A stretch of 5,072 nucleotides of DNA from an uncultured bacterium (GCA_934845495.1 CAKWRB010000052.1:3324-8395), one strand, 5' to 3'; counted from the first letter of the stretch, positions 1-5,072 are shown. Notes: generated by a model from the sequence alone, not told the origin. Made by a program: numbers and translations.

Positions 1-5
1 TTTAT

Positions 6-21
6 TTGAATAAATATTCAA
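6..21. repeat. short AT-rich inverted repeat
   Basis: TTGAATA and TATTCAA form 7-base arms around an AA centre, in AT-rich DNA at the window's left edge. It has no T-run in a position to make it a terminator, so it could be an operator half-seen at the edge or chance in AT-rich sequence. What lies to the left is not visible. Confidence 0.3.
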
Positions 22-40
22 CAAATCATGTACTTTCCGC

Positions 41-69
41 TTGCTTTTTTTTGGGCTTCGTGGTACAAT
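41..69 (+). promoter_or_regulatory. candidate distal promoter P1 for the S9 peptidase gene
   Basis: TTGCTT (41-46) and TACAAT (64-69) are separated by 17 bases, and TGG directly before the -10 gives an extended -10 (TGN). This matches sigma-A promoters well. Transcription would start near 76 and give a leader of about 155 bases before the ATG at 232. An 8-base T-run (45-52) fills the start of the spacer. Use of this promoter rather than the proximal one is an inference. Confidence 0.55.
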
Positions 70-132
70 CCACAGTGTAAACCGCTGTTATAGCCATTTT
101 ATCCTCAATTTTGGACGGCTGGAGCAGCTGCT

Positions 133-148
133 TATGCATATATGCATA
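133..148. promoter_or_regulatory. 16-bp perfect palindrome, operator-like (two TATGCATA units)
   Basis: TATGCATATATGCATA is a perfect 16-base palindrome made of two abutting TATGCATA units. A third identical unit lies at 182-189, 41 bases (about four helical turns) from the second. Perfect palindromes repeated in a promoter region are typical of binding sites for a dimeric repressor or activator. No regulator gene is visible here, so the partner is unknown. A 10-base palindrome AGCAGCTGCT (123-132) abuts it on the left. Confidence 0.45.
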
Positions 149-175
149 GACCATGCAAAATTTCCTGCGGATTTT

Positions 176-203
176 TTGTTGTATGCATAAGCAAATGTAT
201 AAA
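176..203 (+). promoter_or_regulatory. candidate proximal promoter P2 for the S9 peptidase gene
   Basis: TTGTTG (176-181) and TATAAA (198-203) are spaced by 16 bases. Transcription would begin near 210, about ten bases before the ribosome site, giving a very short leader. The third TATGCATA copy (182-189) occupies the spacer, where a bound protein would block polymerase. The -35 match is moderate, so this promoter is less certain by consensus than P1 but better placed. Confidence 0.45.
182..189. promoter_or_regulatory. third TATGCATA unit, in the P2 spacer
   Basis: This is an exact copy of the 8-base palindromic unit found twice at 133-148. It lies between the -35 and -10 of candidate promoter P2. 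The position suits a repressor site, but this is inference from placement only. Confidence 0.35.
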
Positions 204-219
204 ACTAATGAATATACAT

Positions 220-225
220 GGAGGG
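220..225 (+). promoter_or_regulatory. ribosome binding site that fixes the S9 peptidase start
   Basis: GGAGGG ends six bases before the ATG at 232. In-frame ATGs at 142 and 208 lie upstream of this site and have no comparable Shine-Dalgarno sequence, so 232 is the supported start. Confidence 0.85.
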
Positions 226-231
226 AATAGT

Positions 232-2169
232 ATGAATCCGATCCTCATGGAAGATCTACTGGGATACCGATTCCTGTCAGGAATCAGTGTTTCCCCGTTT
301 GAAAACCGGGCTGTCTTTGCGGTGGCAGTCCAGGATACCCGATCCAACGGATACAAGAAGAACCTGTGGCAGGTGGACCCCCTCACCGGCAAGGCTGAAA
401 AGCTCACCAGCCACGGCAAGGCCGGCGCCTTCCTGTTTGAAAAGGCCGGTACCCTGCTCTGCCAGAAGCCCGGCAAAAAGCCCCGCACCACCGACTATGA
501 GTATCTGGAGCTGGATACCGGAAAAACCGAGCCTGCCTTCACCCTGCCCTGGCCGGTGAACAAGCTGGAAAAGCTCTGCGGCGACCTCTATCTGGTCAAT
601 GCCGACATCGACACCAACTACCCCGAGGAGATGACCGAGGAGGAGCGCAAGGCCGAAGAGGACTACATCAAAATCGGCGAACTGCCCTTCTGGGATAATG
701 GTGTGGGCTATGTGAGCGGCCACCGGGACGCCCTCTACCTTTATAATAAGGCAACCAGCGAGCGCAAGCGCATCACCGAAGAGAAGTTTGCCCTGGGCAG
801 CACCGCCGTTTCGGCTGACGGCAAAACAGTGTGGTACACCGGCGCAGCTTACACCCAGATGAAGCTGGAGAAGAGCGGCCTGTACGAGCTGGATGTACCC
901 ACCGGCAAGGTGCAGGAGCTGCTCCCCCAGGACCGGATGCGCATCGGCCAGATCAAATGCGCCGGCAGCGAGCTGTATGTGGCAGCCTCCTTCTGTGACA
1001 AGATGGGCGGCACCGAAAAGAACGACTGGTACCTCCTCAAGGGCAGCAAGCTGGAAAAGATCCTGGACAACGACTTCACCATCGGCTGCAACATCTCCAC
1101 CGATTGCCGGTACGGCAGCTCTGCCTCGCTGGAAGAATACCAGGGCAAGCTCCTCTACCTCTCCACCGAGGCCAAGACCTGCTTCCCCAAGCTGCTGGGA
1201 CCGGATGGCACCATGGAGGTGCTCTTCCCCTTCGATGGAGCAGTGGATGGCATTGCCGTCTGCGGCGACACCGTCCTCTTCACTGCCATGAAGAAGGGCA
1301 AGCTCCAGGAACTGTGGAGCTGGAAGGACGGCAAGCTCCGCCAGCTCACCCGGCTCAACACCCATGCCCTGTCCGGCAAGTATGTGGGCGAACCGGAGTA
1401 CTGCGGTTTTGTAAACTCTCAGGGCACCCACATCGATGGCTGGGTCATCAAGCCCATCGACTTCGACGAGCACAAAAGCTACCCGGCTCTGCTTTCGATG
1501 CATGGCGGCCCCTGCGTGGCCTGGGGCGAGTTGTTTGTGCATGAAATGCAGATGCTGGCCGGTCAGGGCTACTTTGTATTCTTCTGCAACCCCCGCGGTT
1601 CGGACGGACGCGGCGCCAAGTTTGCCGACATCAAGAACAAGTACGGTACCGTGGACTTTGATGACTTCATGGAGTTCACCGACCATGTGCTGGACTGCTG
1701 CCCGCAGATCGACAAGGACCGTTTGGGTGTACTGGGCGGCAGCTACGGCGGCTTTATGACCAACTGGATCATCGGCAACACCACCCGGTTCGCCGCAGCG
1801 GTATCCCAGCGCTCCTTCTGCAACCCCATCAGTGACTTTGGCAACTCCTGCATCGGCTACACCTTCGATGCAAAGGAATTCGCCGCCACCCCCTGGAACG
1901 GACTGGACCGGATGTGGGACCATGCTCCCCTCAAGTATGCCCCCAATGTTAAAACACCCACCCTGTTTATCCATGCCCTGGAGGACTACAACTGTCCCCT
2001 CTCCCAGGGATTTGAGATGTTCTCGGCCCTGAAGTACCACGGTGTCACCAGCGAAATGGTGCTCTTCAAGGGCGAAAACCACGAACTGTCCCGGTCGGGC
2101 AAGCCCCTGCACCGGCAGCGCCGCCTCAAGGAGATCCTGCGCTGGTTTGAAACCTATCTGAAGCATTGA
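232..2169 (+). CDS. S9 family serine peptidase (prolyl oligopeptidase / acylaminoacyl-peptidase type)
   Basis: This is a 645-residue serine peptidase of the prolyl oligopeptidase clan, probably a cytoplasmic enzyme that trims short peptides. No signal peptide or membrane segment is visible. Residues 1 to about 390 form the divergent N-terminal part, expected to be a beta-propeller that limits access to the active site; repeated segments such as LWQVDPLTGK, LYELDVPTGK and LWSWKDGK fit propeller blades. The alpha/beta-hydrolase domain runs from about 395 to 645. It shows HGGP (424-427, oxyanion region), GGSYGGF (nucleophile Ser504), HALED (Asp585) and GENH (His617), so the triad is complete. 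Length is normal for bacterial members. The family includes acylaminoacyl-peptidases and dipeptidyl-peptidase-like enzymes, and the exact specificity cannot be read from sequence. The start at 232 is set by GGAGGG at 220-225. The gene stands alone, with its own promoter region and a strong terminator ten bases past the stop, and converges with the efp cluster. Confidence 0.93.
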   Translation: MNPILMEDLLGYRFLSGISVSPFENRAVFAVAVQDTRSNGYKKNLWQVDPLTGKAEKLTSHGKAGAFLFEKAGTLLCQKPGKKPRTTDYEYLELDTGKTEPAFTLPWPVNKLEKLCGDLYLVNADIDTNYPEEMTEEERKAEEDYIKIGELPFWDNGVGYVSGHRDALYLYNKATSERKRITEEKFALGSTAVSADGKTVWYTGAAYTQMKLEKSGLYELDVPTGKVQELLPQDRMRIGQIKCAGSELYVAASFCDKMGGTEKNDWYLLKGSKLEKILDNDFTIGCNISTDCRYGSSASLEEYQGKLLYLSTEAKTCFPKLLGPDGTMEVLFPFDGAVDGIAVCGDTVLFTAMKKGKLQELWSWKDGKLRQLTRLNTHALSGKYVGEPEYCGFVNSQGTHIDGWVIKPIDFDEHKSYPALLSMHGGPCVAWGELFVHEMQMLAGQGYFVFFCNPRGSDGRGAKFADIKNKYGTVDFDDFMEFTDHVLDCCPQIDKDRLGVLGGSYGGFMTNWIIGNTTRFAAAVSQRSFCNPISDFGNSCIGYTFDAKEFAATPWNGLDRMWDHAPLKYAPNVKTPTLFIHALEDYNCPLSQGFEMFSALKYHGVTSEMVLFKGENHELSRSGKPLHRQRRLKEILRWFETYLKH

Positions 2170-2178
2170 TTCCCTCCG

Positions 2179-2211
2179 AACCCCCCGGAACCGATGTTCC
2201 GGGGGGTTTTT
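2179..2211 (+). terminator. intrinsic terminator of the S9 peptidase gene
   Basis: A perfect 13-base-pair stem (AACCCCCCGGAAC with GTTCCGGGGGGTT) with a CGAT loop is followed by T residues to 2211. It begins nine bases after the stop codon. The GC-rich stem and T-tract on the plus strand fit a strong Rho-independent terminator. It lacks a matching T-tract for minus-strand transcription. Confidence 0.93.
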
Positions 2212-2237
2212 ACTGCATACTGCCAAGGAAAGCATAG

Positions 2238-2271
2238 AAAAAAGCCATTCCGGAATCGGAATGGCTTTTTT
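2238..2271 (-). terminator. symmetrical (bidirectional) terminator of the efp-side gene cluster
   Basis: A perfect 15-base-pair stem (AAAAAAGCCATTCCG pairing with CGGAATGGCTTTTTT) surrounds a 4-base loop at 2253-2256. The A-run and T-run at the two ends give a U-tract in either direction. It lies 15 bases past the stop of the minus-strand gene ending at 2287, so it most likely terminates that transcript. It would also back up the plus-strand terminator 26 bases away. Confidence 0.92.
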
Positions 2272-2286
2272 GGAGTTACGAGAAGA

Positions 2287-2742
2287 TTATTCGTGGTCGT
2301 GGCCACAGCCGCAGCCACAGCCCTCGTCGTCGCAGTCGCACTCGTCATCGAAATCGAATTCGAGCAGCTCGCCGCAGTTGGGGCAGTTCACCGAACCCTC
2401 GTCCAGCATATCTTCGGTGATACAGATGGTGTCGCCGCAGCTGGGGCAGGTCACTTCATAGAGTTCCTCGTCATCGAGTTCCTCATCGTCGTCGTCGAAG
2501 TCGTAATCGTCCTCGTCTTCGTCCTCATAGAAATCATCTTCCAGGCTGCCGAGATCCTCGTCAATGGCATCAACCTGCTCGATCAGCTCATCGAAGCTGT
2601 CCTCAAGATCAGCAACTGTGAAGGCCAGATCGTCCAGCACATCAATGATGGCCTTGATTACCTTGCCATTCTTCTCATTCTCATCAATGCCCAGCCCCTC
2701 GGCCAGACCCTTGAGATAGGATACCTTTTCTGTAACAGTCAT
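2287..2742 (-). CDS. small acidic zinc-ribbon protein with Cys/His-rich tail (CD1247 N-terminal-domain type)
   Basis: This 151-residue protein has three parts. Residues 1-57 look helical (MTVTEKVSYLKGLAEGLGID...) and resemble the N-terminal domain that clostridial annotations call CD1247-type; that name is from memory. Residues 58-94 are almost entirely Asp/Glu, with scattered Tyr/Phe, and are likely disordered. A zinc-ribbon-like part follows: CPSC (C99, C102) and CPNC (C120, C123), with an extra C107 between the pairs, ending in LLEFDF. The last 18 residues hold five further cysteines (135, 137, 142, 144, 146) and two histidines, a probable extra metal-binding tail. The ribosome site AGGAGG (complement at 2751-2756) lies eight bases before the ATG. 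The gene sits 80 bases downstream of efp without a clear promoter of its own, so co-transcription is likely. Such proteins are sometimes mislabelled as AraC regulators, but no helix-turn-helix domain is visible. The function is unknown; metal binding is an inference. Confidence 0.88.
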   Translation of the reverse strand: MTVTEKVSYLKGLAEGLGIDENEKNGKVIKAIIDVLDDLAFTVADLEDSFDELIEQVDAIDEDLGSLEDDFYEDEDEDDYDFDDDDEELDDEELYEVTCPSCGDTICITEDMLDEGSVNCPNCGELLEFDFDDECDCDDEGCGCGCGHDHE

Positions 2743-2773
2743 TGTGAAATCCTCCTTTACAGCCTTTATTTCA

Positions 2774-2788
2774 GCGGGTCAGGCCCGC
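2774..2788 (-). other. small hairpin in the efp to zinc-ribbon gene gap
   Basis: GCGGG and CCCGC form a 5-base-pair GC stem with a 5-base loop, between efp and the next gene and 18 bases upstream of that gene's ribosome site. There is no T-tract, so it is not a convincing terminator. It could affect processing or stability of the transcript. Confidence 0.35.
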
Positions 2789-2805
2789 AGAAAGGGTGAT
2801 GATAG

Positions 2806-2821
2806 CAGAACCGCAGTTCTG
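2806..2821 (-). other. small hairpin just past the efp stop codon
   Basis: CAGAAC and GTTCTG form a 6-base-pair stem with a 4-base loop, starting one base after the efp stop. No U-run follows, so it should not terminate efficiently. It may protect the efp 3' end or mark a cleavage point in a shared transcript; both are inferences. Confidence 0.4.
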
Positions 2822-2822
2822 A

Positions 2823-3380
2823 TTAGGCACGCTCCATGTACTCGCCGGTACGGGTGTCGATGCGGATCTTTTCGCCGGGGTTGATGAACAGCGGCACACG
2901 GATCTCAGCACCGGTCTCCAGAGTGGCGGGCTTGGTGGCGTTGGTGGCAGTGTTGCCAGCGAAACCGGGATCGGTATCGGTTACTTCCAGCTCCACAAAG
3001 TTCGGAGGTTCTACACCGAATACCACGCCCTTGTAGGACAGGATCTTGCAGTCGGTGTTTTCCTTGACGAACTTGAAGTTGTCGCCCAGCTTGTCAGCAT
3101 TGATCGGCACGGTCTCGTAGCTCTCATTGTCCATGAAGTAGTACAGGGTCTCGTCGTTGTAGAGATACTGCATATCCTTGCGCTCAATGAAAGCGGTGGG
3201 GAACTTTTCAGTGGGGTTGAATGTGCGCTCCAGCACAGCACCGGAGATCACATTACGGATCTTTGTTCTTACGAACGCAGCGCCCTTACCAGGCTTAACA
3301 TGCTGGAATTCGATGATCTGGAACACGGTTCCGTCGATATCGAAGGTAACGCCGTTTCTGAATTCACCTGCAGAAATCAT
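2823..3380 (-). CDS. efp: translation elongation factor P
   Basis: EF-P binds the ribosome beside the P-site tRNA and relieves stalling at runs of proline. The 185-residue protein has the standard family length. It has an N-terminal KOW-like domain (about 1-62), a middle OB domain (about 66-126) and a C-terminal OB domain (about 129-185). The tip of the first domain reads KPGKG (29-33), placing Lys32 at the position that is modified in many bacteria. In Bacillus subtilis the equivalent lysine carries 5-aminopentanol; no modifying enzyme is encoded here, so its state is unknown. The C-terminal signature [20 protein letters not shown] (150-169) and the ending [13 protein letters not shown] are typical. 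A GGAGG site (complement 3388-3392) lies seven bases before the ATG. A strong promoter sits about 45-75 bases upstream, and the zinc-ribbon gene follows. Nothing is missing or unusual. Confidence 0.98.
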   Translation of the reverse strand: MISAGEFRNGVTFDIDGTVFQIIEFQHVKPGKGAAFVRTKIRNVISGAVLERTFNPTEKFPTAFIERKDMQYLYNDETLYYFMDNESYETVPINADKLGDNFKFVKENTDCKILSYKGVVFGVEPPNFVELEVTDTDPGFAGNTATNATKPATLETGAEIRVPLFINPGEKIRIDTRTGEYMERA

Positions 3381-3393
3381 ATTTGAACCTCCA

Positions 3394-3408
3394 AAGCAAT
3401 TATTGCTT
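3394..3408. promoter_or_regulatory. inverted repeat in the efp leader
   Basis: AAGCAAT and ATTGCTT are 7-base arms around a single central T, lying between the predicted efp transcription start (near 3419) and its ribosome site (3388-3392). It could be an operator, or form a small hairpin ending one base before the Shine-Dalgarno region. It is short and AT-rich, so chance cannot be excluded. Confidence 0.35.
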
Positions 3409-3425
3409 AAAGTATTAACAGTATA

Positions 3426-3454
3426 ATTTTATCAGTAAACCGCCGGTATTTCAA
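3426..3454 (-). promoter_or_regulatory. efp promoter
   Basis: Read on the minus strand, TTGAAA (3454-3449) and TAAAAT (3431-3426) are spaced by exactly 17 bases. TGA directly before the -10 gives an extended -10. Transcription would start near 3419, leaving a leader of about 38 bases. The promoter lies in the 90-base gap after the endonuclease-IV-like gene, so efp can be expressed independently of the genes upstream. Confidence 0.75.
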
Positions 3455-3470
3455 GGGGAACGGCGAATTT

Positions 3471-4340
3471 TTACAGCTTTTCCCCGGCTGAAACCGCCTT
3501 TTGGAATGCATTTTGCATAAACACCGCATCTTCTGCCTGGGTCCCGGCGGATTCACAGATCACAGTAGGACAGTATCCCCGGCGATAGAACTCCTCGGCC
3601 AGCGGCTCGAATTCCGGGCCATAGACGGTATCCTCAAAGGTGAGGTGCCGCTTTTCCCCACCCTTCAGCGTGTACTCGATCTTGGAGAAGTGGCAGTGGA
3701 TCTGTCTGGCCCGATCCAGCCCGATGGCATTTTCGATGGCGTCCAGCACGGCGGCATAGTCCGCCCGGGTTTTCAGGGTGCCGAAAGTACGGGCATTGAG
3801 ATGGCCAAAGTCGATGCAGGGAAGCATCCGCTCATCCACACCGCACATGGACAGCACCTCAGAAAGATCCCCCAGCTGTCCCAGCTTGCCCATCACCTCC
3901 GGACAGGGGATCACCTGGCTGTATCCGGCCTCGTCCAGGGCGGCAATGGCCCGGCGGAAGGTGTCCAGCGCCAGCTCCAGGGCATCGGTCCGTGCCATTT
4001 TGGCGGTGGAGCCGGCATGAATCACAATACGCCGGCCTCCCAGAGCAGTCACCGCCCGGGCAGAATCCAGGATATACCGCAGGCTTCCCAGCCGCTTCTC
4101 CTCGTCCAGCGAGGACATGGAGATGTAGTAGGGCGCATGCAGCGAAACGGCGATGTTCCGCTGGCGGAAGCCCTCCCCCAGCGCACGGGCGGCCTCATCA
4201 CTGATACGCACTCCCCGTCCGCACTGGTACTCGAAGGCGGTAAGCCCCATCTTCTCCAGATATTCCGGCATCTGCGCCGTCTTTTTATATCCCATGGCGG
4301 CAAAGCTATCCGAGGCTCCCGCCGGTCCGAATCGAATCAT
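3471..4340 (-). CDS. AP endonuclease IV-like / xylose-isomerase-like TIM-barrel protein
   Basis: This 289-residue protein is similar in length to E. coli endonuclease IV (Nfo, 285 residues), which uses three zinc ions to cut DNA at abasic sites. Segments resembling the barrel-edge metal ligands appear in order: LHAPYYI (His68), VIHAG (His108), CPEVMGK (Glu148), CIDFGH (Asp177, His180), QIHCHFSK (His215, His217), KRH (His232) and CESAG (Glu263). The DxH motif of true Nfo reads KRH here, so one aspartate ligand is replaced, though Glu229 is adjacent. The call is therefore a member of the wider AP-endonuclease-2/sugar-isomerase superfamily; DNA repair is plausible but not proven. The start is set by GGAGG (complement 4345-4349), with a short spacing of four bases, and by the ATGA overlap with yqeG. 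A longer reading frame extends upstream to 4853 but only shadows yqeG. The next gene, efp, begins 90 bases later. Confidence 0.87.
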   Translation of the reverse strand: MIRFGPAGASDSFAAMGYKKTAQMPEYLEKMGLTAFEYQCGRGVRISDEAARALGEGFRQRNIAVSLHAPYYISMSSLDEEKRLGSLRYILDSARAVTALGGRRIVIHAGSTAKMARTDALELALDTFRRAIAALDEAGYSQVIPCPEVMGKLGQLGDLSEVLSMCGVDERMLPCIDFGHLNARTFGTLKTRADYAAVLDAIENAIGLDRARQIHCHFSKIEYTLKGGEKRHLTFEDTVYGPEFEPLAEEFYRRGYCPTVICESAGTQAEDAVFMQNAFQKAVSAGEKL

Positions 4341-4846
4341 ACTTCCTCCAACGGCTGCGGCTTTCTGCCCCGCAGCACCAGTTTTTCCACCACACGCTTC
4401 AGCTTGATGAACGGCACTGTCTCCGGCCCCAGCGGCGCCACCATGATGGTGAGTGCACCGAACCGGTTGCCGCCCCACACATCGGTGAAGATCTGGTCGC
4501 CGATCACTGCTGTCTCCTCCGGGCGCAGGCCACCCAGCTGTTCGGCTGCCCGGCGCATCCCGTCGGTACCCGGTTTTTTGCCATCTGCCACATAGGGCAG
4601 ACCCAGGATCTCCGCAAAGGGGCGCACCCGCTCCTCGGTGTTGTTGGAGACGATCATCATGCCCACACCGGCCTGCCGCATCCCATCCAGCCAGGCGGCG
4701 ATCTCCGGGTGCGGCGTGGGATCGTCGTGGGTGGTGAGGGTGTTGTCCACATCGAGGATCAGCCCCCGCACCCCATGCCGGTTCAGAAAACCGGTCGTCA
4801 CACCGGTGATGTGGGGAATATAGTAATCGGGCCGCAACTGGGACAT
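4337..4846 (-). CDS. yqeG: YqeG family HAD IIIA-type phosphatase
   Basis: This 169-residue protein has all the haloacid dehalogenase motifs: DVDNTLT (nucleophile Asp32, acid Asp34), IVSNN (Ser67), KKPG (Lys90/Lys91) and GDQIFTD (Asp117, Asp122). The order and short length match the YqeG group (subfamily IIIA), cytoplasmic phosphatases with no large cap domain. YqeG is related to Gep4, the yeast mitochondrial phosphatidylglycerophosphate phosphatase, so a lipid phosphate substrate is possible but unproven here. The ribosome site AGGAGG (complement 4853-4858) lies six bases before the ATG. A strong promoter lies about 40-65 bases upstream, overlapping the end of the preceding hydrolase gene. 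The stop TGA overlaps the next gene's ATG by four bases (ATGA), which implies coupled translation. Confidence 0.95.
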   Translation of the reverse strand: MSQLRPDYYIPHITGVTTGFLNRHGVRGLILDVDNTLTTHDDPTPHPEIAAWLDGMRQAGVGMMIVSNNTEERVRPFAEILGLPYVADGKKPGTDGMRRAAEQLGGLRPEETAVIGDQIFTDVWGGNRFGALTIMVAPLGPETVPFIKLKRVVEKLVLRGRKPQPLEEV

Positions 4847-4882
4847 GGTCCACCTCCTGATAAGCCTTGGTATTCTTTCGCT

Positions 4883-4911
4883 ATTATATACGATTTTCCT
4901 GGGTTTCGCAA
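4883..4911 (-). promoter_or_regulatory. yqeG promoter overlapping the end of the hydrolase gene
   Basis: On the minus strand, TTGCGA (4911-4906) and a perfect TATAAT (4888-4883) are 17 bases apart. Transcription would start near 4876, about 30 bases before the yqeG ATG. The -35 lies in hydrolase codons, and the hydrolase stop TAA (4886-4884) is part of the -10 itself. Confidence 0.8.
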
Positions 4912-5072
4912 CCGAGAAGCTGTTCTTCCAGCCAGCTGCCCAGGACGGAAAGCTCCTCCGGTGTGTGCAGCCAGTGGCCTGCCCCCGGGATCTGCTTCAG
5001 GCTGCAGCCGTTCTTCTGGCAAAAGGCCTCGGTCACAGCCGGCGGCTCCAGTTCGTCCCGGTCGCCGATCAG
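4884..5072 (-). CDS. alpha/beta hydrolase, C-terminal fragment (cut by window edge)
   Basis: Only the last 62 codons are in the window; the 5' part lies beyond position 5072. The translation begins LIGDRDELEPP, which fits the loop carrying the catalytic acid of alpha/beta-hydrolase-fold enzymes (GDRDE). It continues with IPGAGHWLHTPEEL, which fits the catalytic histidine loop (GAGH). It ends with an amphipathic helix (LGSWLEEQLL) and a short tail, CETQENRI. The nucleophile serine and oxyanion hole are out of view, so the substrate cannot be inferred. The stop is TAA at 4886-4884, and yqeG starts 37 bases further on with no terminator between, so read-through into yqeG is likely. The same strand also holds a 74-codon frame across this end, which is a shadow. 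Confidence 0.82.
   Translation of the reverse strand: MIGDRDELEPPAVTEAFCQKNGCSLKQIPGAGHWLHTPEELSVLGSWLEEQLLGCETQENRI

Noticed and set aside
142..231. 30-residue N-terminal extension of the S9 peptidase from the ATG at 142
   Set aside because: That ATG lies inside the TATGCATA palindrome with no ribosome site. The GGAGGG at 220-225 points to 232, and the extension is Cys-rich and unlike the family.
277..2235. 652-codon open frame on the minus strand opposite the S9 peptidase
   Set aside because: It is a shadow of GC-rich codons in the real gene. Its translation is Gly/Ala/Val/Leu-rich without any recognisable motif, and the plus-strand frame has an intact triad and a ribosome site.
2194..2799. 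201-codon plus-strand frame rich in Val/Ile/Leu, resembling a membrane protein
   Set aside because: It is the antisense reading of Asp/Glu codons in the acidic protein, which yields hydrophobic residues automatically. It also starts inside a terminator.
3441..3470. Possible terminator after the endonuclease-IV-like gene
   Set aside because: Only five-base CGCCG/CGGCG arms with a long loop and no adjacent T-tract, so it is not a credible intrinsic terminator.
3501..4595. 364-codon plus-strand frame opposite the endonuclease-IV-like and yqeG genes
   Set aside because: Its translation has no domain and lies fully antisense to two well-supported genes.
4341..4853. Extended N-terminus of the endonuclease-IV-like protein up to 4853
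   Set aside because: This stretch is yqeG read in another frame and has no motifs. The ATG at 4340 has a GGAGG site and the normal family start.
4798..5022. 74-codon minus-strand frame across the hydrolase end and the yqeG start
   Set aside because: It overlaps the hydrolase frame that carries the GDRDE and GAGH motifs and then runs across the yqeG promoter.

Overview
The window reads as ordinary chromosomal DNA from a GC-rich gut Firmicute. I would place it in the Clostridia, in or near the Oscillospiraceae/Ruminococcaceae (Faecalibacterium-Gemmiger-Subdoligranulum type). The reasons are strong GGAGG ribosome sites in front of every complete gene, low-GC gaps with sigma-A-like promoters, GC-rich codon use, and an efp gene followed by a small acidic zinc-ribbon protein, a pairing I recall from Clostridia. 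The taxon is an inference. No tRNA, rRNA, CRISPR array, insertion sequence or phage gene is visible.

Layout. Positions 1-231 are an AT-rich regulatory region with two candidate promoters and three copies of the palindrome TATGCATA. Positions 232-2169 (+) encode a complete cytoplasmic S9-family serine peptidase (prolyl oligopeptidase/acylaminoacyl-peptidase type) with an intact Ser-Asp-His triad. It ends in a strong terminator (2179-2211). A second, symmetrical terminator (2238-2271) serves the convergent minus-strand genes.

The rest is on the minus strand. In transcription order it holds: the C-terminal end of an alpha/beta hydrolase cut by the window edge (5072-4884); a YqeG-type HAD phosphatase (4846-4337); an AP-endonuclease-IV-like TIM-barrel protein (4340-3471), joined to YqeG by a 4-base ATGA overlap; elongation factor P (3380-2823); and the small acidic, cysteine-rich zinc-ribbon protein (2742-2287). 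Two good promoters are visible on this strand. One lies in front of yqeG, overlapping the end of the hydrolase gene. The other lies in front of efp. I see no convincing terminator between the minus-strand genes, so one long transcript with internal promoters is plausible.

Function. EF-P rescues ribosomes stalled at proline runs, and the S9 peptidase family includes enzymes that cleave proline-containing or N-acylated peptides. The two genes are convergent and separately terminated, so a functional link is not supported beyond proximity. YqeG and the endonuclease-IV-like protein are probably translationally coupled. Nothing here amounts to a clearly new system. The leads most worth checking are the TATGCATA operator-like repeats, the acidic Cys/His-rich protein encoded after efp, and the altered metal-ligand set in the endonuclease-IV-like protein.
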